The translations under genes and the position numbers were made by a program. Shown here piece by piece: positions 8,244-11,053 of a stretch of 11,053 nt of DNA. Every line of letters begins with the position of its first letter. The stretch's first letter is position 1. Origin of the DNA: Methanobacteriota archaeon (GTDB lineage Archaea > Thermoplasmatota > Poseidoniia > Poseidoniales > Poseidoniaceae); the NCBI GenBank assembly GCA_002726845.1, contig PBSP01000097.1, forward strand, positions 1-11,053, read 5' to 3'. The notes beneath the pieces are model-generated. The model had not been told where the DNA came from and made no database searches. It saw only the letters and a list, made by a program, of their open reading frames with translations.

Positions 8244-8253
8244 CATATCTCTT
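8244..8253 (-). promoter_or_regulatory. TATA-like element of the OB-fold gene
   Basis: The minus strand reads AAGAGATATG, centred about 28 bases before the ATG at 8220. That is the spacing expected for an archaeal TATA box on a leaderless transcript whose first base is at or next to the start codon. It lies in the 91-base divergent intergenic region shared with the HD gene and differs by one base from the box at 4936-4945. The call is by eye and rests on spacing and the repeated motif, not on transcript data. Confidence 0.35.
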
Positions 8254-8280
8254 ACCATAGGACAGTTTGGCGAGAGATGC

Positions 8281-8288
8281 TTTGAAAT
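8281..8288 (+). promoter_or_regulatory. Possible TATA-like element of the HD-domain gene
   Basis: The AT-rich octamer TTTGAAAT is centred about 27 bases before the ATG at 8312, again the spacing expected for a leaderless archaeal transcript. It is a poor match to a TATA consensus. A weak Shine-Dalgarno-like AAGGA at 8296-8300 lies 11 bases before the ATG, which is longer than ideal. Confidence 0.2.
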
Positions 8289-8311
8289 GGAAGGCAAGGA
8301 CAGGATTTACC

Positions 8312-9619
8312 ATGCGAGACCGTGTTATTCGTGATGAAATCCATCGCGATGTTTTGGTACCGGCCCATCACGCTCGAATCATCGACACCAATGAATTCCA
8401 ACGACTGAGAAACATTCAGCAACTCTCGACCTGTGAATTTGTCTTCCCATCGGCGACACACACACGTTTTGCTCATTCTCTTGGAGCATACTATCTTGCA
8501 GGGGAACTCACATCCTCCATCCAAGAAGTTCAACCCGGTCTGCTTTCCGATTCCGATGCCGAGCTTGTCCAAATTGGAGCGCTGCTCCATGACATAGGAC
8601 ATCCCCCTTATTCCCATTTGCTGGAAACACCCGAAGTCTTTGCAACCTTCCACTCCCACGAGCATTGGGGCCGCATTCTTCTTGAAAGCAACGAATCCGA
8701 AATTGGGAGAGTGCTTACGGATGTTTTGGGCGACGAAGGGAAGCAACGACTTTTTGCGCTTTTGGACGGTCGTAATGAGTGCAATGGAGTTCCGATTCCA
8801 CCGTTTATGAAAGAGATTATTGGTAGTCAACTCGATGTCGATCGAATGGATTACATGATTCGCGATCAAGCAAACACGGGTGCTCAAATTGGAGGTTTCG
8901 ACAGTGCGAGGGTCATTCGTGCACTTCGAGTAAACGACGAAGGTCGGCTCTACGTCAAATCATGGGGATTGCCAGCCATCGAAGCGTACCTCGTGACCCG
9001 TTATCACATGTACAATCAAGTGTATTTTCACAAAGTCAACATGCTAACACAATCCTACCTTGTGCGCATGTTGAGGCGGGCTCGTGAGCTTGCAGAGGAG
9101 GGGAAACTCGAATTGGATGGAGAAATCGAGCAGATGCTTCTCAACAAAACACTGACGCCAGAACAATACGCATCGCTACACGATTCCCACATCAAAGTCG
9201 CCATGGGCCGTTTCGCAATGCAGGACGATGAAATCTTGTCAGGATACGCATCGCGTCTTTTGGCGCGTAGAGATTACCACAAGTCGCTGCGCATCCCTTC
9301 GCTGACGACTGAAATGTTTGCTACGGTCGAAGAAGACGTTGCATTGTTGTTGGAACAAGAAGGATTCGATCCCTTCCACGATCTTATCACAGCAACCATC
9401 GGAAAACGCGGATACATGCCATACGATCAAGGCATTATTCTCGAAGACGGTAGAGATGCAGCAGAACATTCTCCGCTCATTCGCTCGCTTACGCAATCCG
9501 AGGAACACGTGCTTGTTTTTGTTCCAGAGCAAGTGAGGGATACTTGCGAATCCATGGTGCGTGCAAAAACAAAACCGACCCAATCGTCTTTGGCAATGTT
9601 TGATTCGGCAAACTCATGA
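8312..9619 (+). CDS. HD-domain phosphohydrolase, COG1078 / SAMHD1-like dNTPase family
   Basis: Counted from ATG 8312, this is a 435-residue cytoplasmic protein with no signal peptide. The frame is open to an earlier ATG at 8267, but family members begin close to the IRDEIHRDV segment, so 8312 is preferred. HD motifs are complete: R52-F-A-H55 and H93-D94-I-G-H97-P-P-Y-S-H102, a histidine-rich segment H114-S-H116-E-H118, and D175-V-D177-R-M-D180-Y181 with D185. By family alignment H55, H93, D94 and D177 are the metal ligands, and H97 and H116 correspond to catalytic histidines of SAMHD1. FQRLRNIQQL at 29-38 is a further family signature. Related enzymes remove triphosphate from dNTPs or act as phosphodiesterases on nucleotides, so nucleotide-pool control is the likely role; the exact substrate is unknown. 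It is transcribed divergently from the OB-fold gene and followed 24 bases later by a tRNA gene. Confidence 0.92.
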   Translation: MRDRVIRDEIHRDVLVPAHHARIIDTNEFQRLRNIQQLSTCEFVFPSATHTRFAHSLGAYYLAGELTSSIQEVQPGLLSDSDAELVQIGALLHDIGHPPYSHLLETPEVFATFHSHEHWGRILLESNESEIGRVLTDVLGDEGKQRLFALLDGRNECNGVPIPPFMKEIIGSQLDVDRMDYMIRDQANTGAQIGGFDSARVIRALRVNDEGRLYVKSWGLPAIEAYLVTRYHMYNQVYFHKVNMLTQSYLVRMLRRARELAEEGKLELDGEIEQMLLNKTLTPEQYASLHDSHIKVAMGRFAMQDDEILSGYASRLLARRDYHKSLRIPSLTTEMFATVEEDVALLLEQEGFDPFHDLITATIGKRGYMPYDQGIILEDGRDAAEHSPLIRSLTQSEEHVLVFVPEQVRDTCESMVRAKTKPTQSSLAMFDSANS

Positions 9620-9643
9620 AGGTCGTCTTCACAGCAGTACCAT

Positions 9644-9717
9644 GGGCCTGTAGCTTAGTTGGTTAGAGCACCCGGCTCATAACCGGGCGGTCAAGGGTTC
9701 AAATCCCTTCAGGCCCA
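9644..9717 (+). tRNA. tRNA with anticodon CAU (tRNA-Ile2 with modified C34, or elongator tRNA-Met)
   Basis: A full 74-base cloverleaf can be folded: acceptor GGGCCTG pairs with CAGGCCC, the D arm is GCTTAGTTGGTTAGAGC, the anticodon stem CCCGG/CCGGG encloses loop CTCATAA (anticodon 9678-9680), the variable loop is CGGTC, the T stem AAGGG/CCCTT encloses TTCAAAT, and the discriminator base is A. CCA is not encoded. The anticodon stem lacks the three G-C pairs (29-31 with 39-41) typical of initiators, so this is not the initiator. The body looks like archaeal tRNA-Ile(GAU) with one anticodon base changed, which would fit tRNA-Ile2, whose C34 is modified to agmatidine by TiaS to read AUA. Elongator tRNA-Met cannot be excluded. 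No intron is seen. Confidence 0.93.
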
Positions 9718-9724
9718 CTATTTT
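9718..9724 (+). terminator. Possible T-rich terminator after the tRNA
   Basis: The bases CTATTTT directly follow the mature tRNA end. Short T-rich tracts on the non-template strand can stop archaeal RNA polymerase, but this run has only four consecutive T residues and no hairpin, so it is a weak call. Confidence 0.25.
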
Positions 9725-9796
9725 CGAACTCCTTAGGGACACTTTACGACACAATGGTTATGAGGGTCGATAGGGTGGGTGAAGTTAGTGAGCACG

Positions 9797-10726
9797 ATGT
9801 CAACCCGAAAGAGTACCTTAACCGTTCTTTTGATTTACCTTGCATCTTTGTTGCTTGTAGCAGTACCTGCTCAAGCCCAGATACCTACTGCAGCGGTCTC
9901 GATTACATGTCAACCCGCTGAGATTAAAGTTGATGTCAAACCGGGGTCGACGCTTGTTGGTTTCACGACCTGCACAGCATCCAATCCAACAGCATACATT
10001 GAGAAAATCGCACTGTCCGTAACATCCGATGGACTCGCAGCCGCAGCACCGGGTGACATCTATGTTGGAGGCAACTCCGATGAAGACTTCCAGGTTGTTG
10101 TCCGTGCCACACCGTTCATGACCATGCAAGCCCGCAGTCTTGTCGTCCAAGGAAGCGTCCAAGAAATCAACGGTTTGCCTCCGGCGAACCAAGCAACTTC
10201 CGGTGCATCGATGATCGTCTCAATCACCCAGTTTGCACTCCTTCAAGTTGAAGCCGTTGAACCCTTCGTTCAACTGATGCCAAAGACCGATAAGGACTTT
10301 GAATTCAAGGTATACAATCTCGGAAACCAATTCGACTTCATGAACATCGGAATTTCAGAAAGCTCCCGAGAGACCCTTGAGGACGCAGGATTCAACATCA
10401 ACATCCCAATCAGCAAGGTCAACGTAGAGCCGATGGTCGCACCAGCGAAAATCCGAATACAAGTTCGAACGCCAAAGAACCAAGGATGGACCGATGCATA
10501 CCACACACTCGATTTCTATGCTGAATCAGACTTCTCCTGCAAGAACGGTGGCTGTGACCGTGAATCGCAAATGATTACCATTTACGTTCGTGGAATCTAC
10601 CTGCCCGGCTTCGAAATCATCCCTGCCCTTTCAATGGTCGCTCTTGCAGCCGCTGTTGCAGGTCGTCGTTTCATCAATGCTGACGATGAAGAAGATGAGT
10701 GGCGAGAAGCCGCACCAGGTCTGTAA
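9797..10726 (+). CDS. Secreted protein with PGF-type C-terminal membrane anchor
   Basis: From ATG 9797 the protein has 309 residues. GTG codons at 9788 and 9779 are in-frame alternatives; GGTGA at 9778-9782 lies five bases before GTG 9788, so the true start may be three residues earlier. A basic N-terminus and hydrophobic core ending VPAQAQ form a signal peptide (~1-27). The ~240-residue middle is predicted beta-rich with an early cysteine pair (ITCQ and TTCT) and a later one (SCKNGGC), consistent with disulfides outside the cell, and it resembles Ig/NEW3-like beta-sandwich proteins only in general character. P270-G-F272 begins a hydrophobic helix ending in GRR, the layout of the PGF-CTERM sorting signal processed by archaeosortase A. 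Unusually, an acidic 18-residue tail (with ADDEEDEW) follows the arginines. Specific function not recognised. Confidence 0.8.
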   Translation: MSTRKSTLTVLLIYLASLLLVAVPAQAQIPTAAVSITCQPAEIKVDVKPGSTLVGFTTCTASNPTAYIEKIALSVTSDGLAAAAPGDIYVGGNSDEDFQVVVRATPFMTMQARSLVVQGSVQEINGLPPANQATSGASMIVSITQFALLQVEAVEPFVQLMPKTDKDFEFKVYNLGNQFDFMNIGISESSRETLEDAGFNINIPISKVNVEPMVAPAKIRIQVRTPKNQGWTDAYHTLDFYAESDFSCKNGGCDRESQMITIYVRGIYLPGFEIIPALSMVALAAAVAGRRFINADDEEDEWREAAPGL

Positions 10727-10746
10727 CGAAGAAACCAGACAAAACG

Positions 10747-10771
10747 CCCACTTGTTGGGGTTGGGTTCTTA
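10747..10771 (+). terminator. Weak hairpin with T-rich trail after the PGF-anchored gene
   Basis: CCCA and TGGG can pair around a CTTGT loop (10747-10759), about 20 bases after the TAA stop, and the following bases (GTTGGGTTCTTA) are G/T-rich. A four-pair stem is marginal and there is no real poly-T tract, so this may be chance. It is listed because it lies where a terminator for the secreted-protein gene would be expected. Confidence 0.2.
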
Positions 10772-10805
10772 ACCTATCCATGCGAGGCATCTATGAGTTG
10801 AGATT

Positions 10806-11053
10806 ATGAGTGGACTTTTGAGCAAGGCTACTGCAGCCGAGGAAGCAACCCCATCAGAACCTGTTGAAGAAGAAAAGAAGTCCGATGGTGGCTTACTAGC
10901 AGCAGCCGATTCCTCCAGTGGTGGAGCCGATACATCAACCATCCTCACATCCGTTGGGTGGGCAGTGATTGTTGTTGGTGGTCTTCTCTCTCTGCAAGGT
11001 GGATCGTGGGGACTTATCGTCGTCATAACCGTACTTATTGTCGGAATCGGTGC
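10806..11053 (+). CDS. Partial small membrane protein, 3' end beyond the window
   Basis: An open frame from ATG 10806 runs off the window edge after 82 codons. Residues 1-45 are hydrophilic and low-complexity, rich in Ala, Ser and Glu (EEATPSEPVEEEKK). A hydrophobic segment follows (~50-63), then a short QGGS turn and a second hydrophobic stretch (~68-82), suggesting a helical hairpin in the membrane. There is no signal peptidase site. Codon use and amino-acid make-up look like those of the neighbours. I do not recognise the family; the opening MSGLLSKA and later GGLLAAAD are mildly repetitive. No strong Shine-Dalgarno sequence is seen in the 79 bases after the preceding stop. The product could be a structural or scaffold membrane protein, but no role is assigned. 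Confidence 0.65.
   Translation, partial: MSGLLSKATAAEEATPSEPVEEEKKSDGGLLAAADSSSGGADTSTILTSVGWAVIVVGGLLSLQGGSWGLIVVITVLIVGIG

Noticed and set aside
8267..8311. Longer N-terminus for the HD protein from ATG 8267
   Set aside because: The extra 15 residues fall before the family's usual beginning and would overlap the promoter of the divergent gene.
8252..8887. A 211-codon minus-strand open frame opposite the HD gene
   Set aside because: The plus-strand frame carries all HD catalytic motifs here; the antisense translation has no recognisable features.
9644..9796. Integration site next to the tRNA gene
   Set aside because: No repeat of the tRNA 3' end, integrase gene or other element was seen; an ordinary gene follows downstream.
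9754..9796. An upstream ATG (9754) as start of the secreted protein
   Set aside because: It is in a different frame from the signal-peptide-encoding frame and leads to no supported product.

Overview
The window most likely comes from an archaeon, and my best guess is a marine planktonic euryarchaeon of the Marine Group II / Poseidoniales type. The clues are a tRNA gene with no encoded CCA, a PGF-type C-terminal anchor on a secreted protein, an archaeal-style TctA-like permease (COG1784), AT-rich TATA-like boxes instead of -35/-10 promoters, and very large surface proteins with lamin-tail domains and acidic calcium-binding repeats. The placement is inferred from these traits, not from a marker-gene match.

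Left part, minus strand (5-8220): three genes read leftward. The first to be transcribed encodes a membrane-anchored protein of about 580 residues that appears to be a string of OB-fold-like beta domains ending in a thrombospondin-3-like acidic repeat (6478-8220). Eight bases after its stop comes a 500-residue polytopic TctA-family permease (4967-6469), with a Shine-Dalgarno-like GGTGA beginning at the last base of the upstream stop codon. After a 66-base gap with a TATA-like element comes a 1631-residue surface protein (5-4900): signal peptide, six lamin-tail domains, a complete two-lobed phospholipase D domain with both HKD motifs, acidic calcium-binding repeats, one transmembrane helix and a cytoplasmic tail.

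Right part, plus strand (8312-11053): diverging from the OB-fold gene is an HD-domain phosphohydrolase of the COG1078/SAMHD1-like type with every metal and catalytic residue I looked for in place. It is followed by a tRNA gene with anticodon CAU (tRNA-Ile2 or elongator tRNA-Met), a secreted PGF-anchored protein of about 309 residues with two cysteine pairs, and the start of a small membrane protein cut off by the window edge.

The three leftward genes probably work at the cell surface: an outward-facing hydrolase built for adhesion, an outward-facing OB-fold protein and a permease. Breakdown of extracellular polymers (nucleic acid or phospholipid) with uptake of a product is a reasonable but unproven reading. 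The HD enzyme acts in the cytoplasm on nucleotides and is probably independent. No CRISPR array, insertion sequence, phage gene or attachment site was seen, and there is no stretch above 300 bases without a gene.
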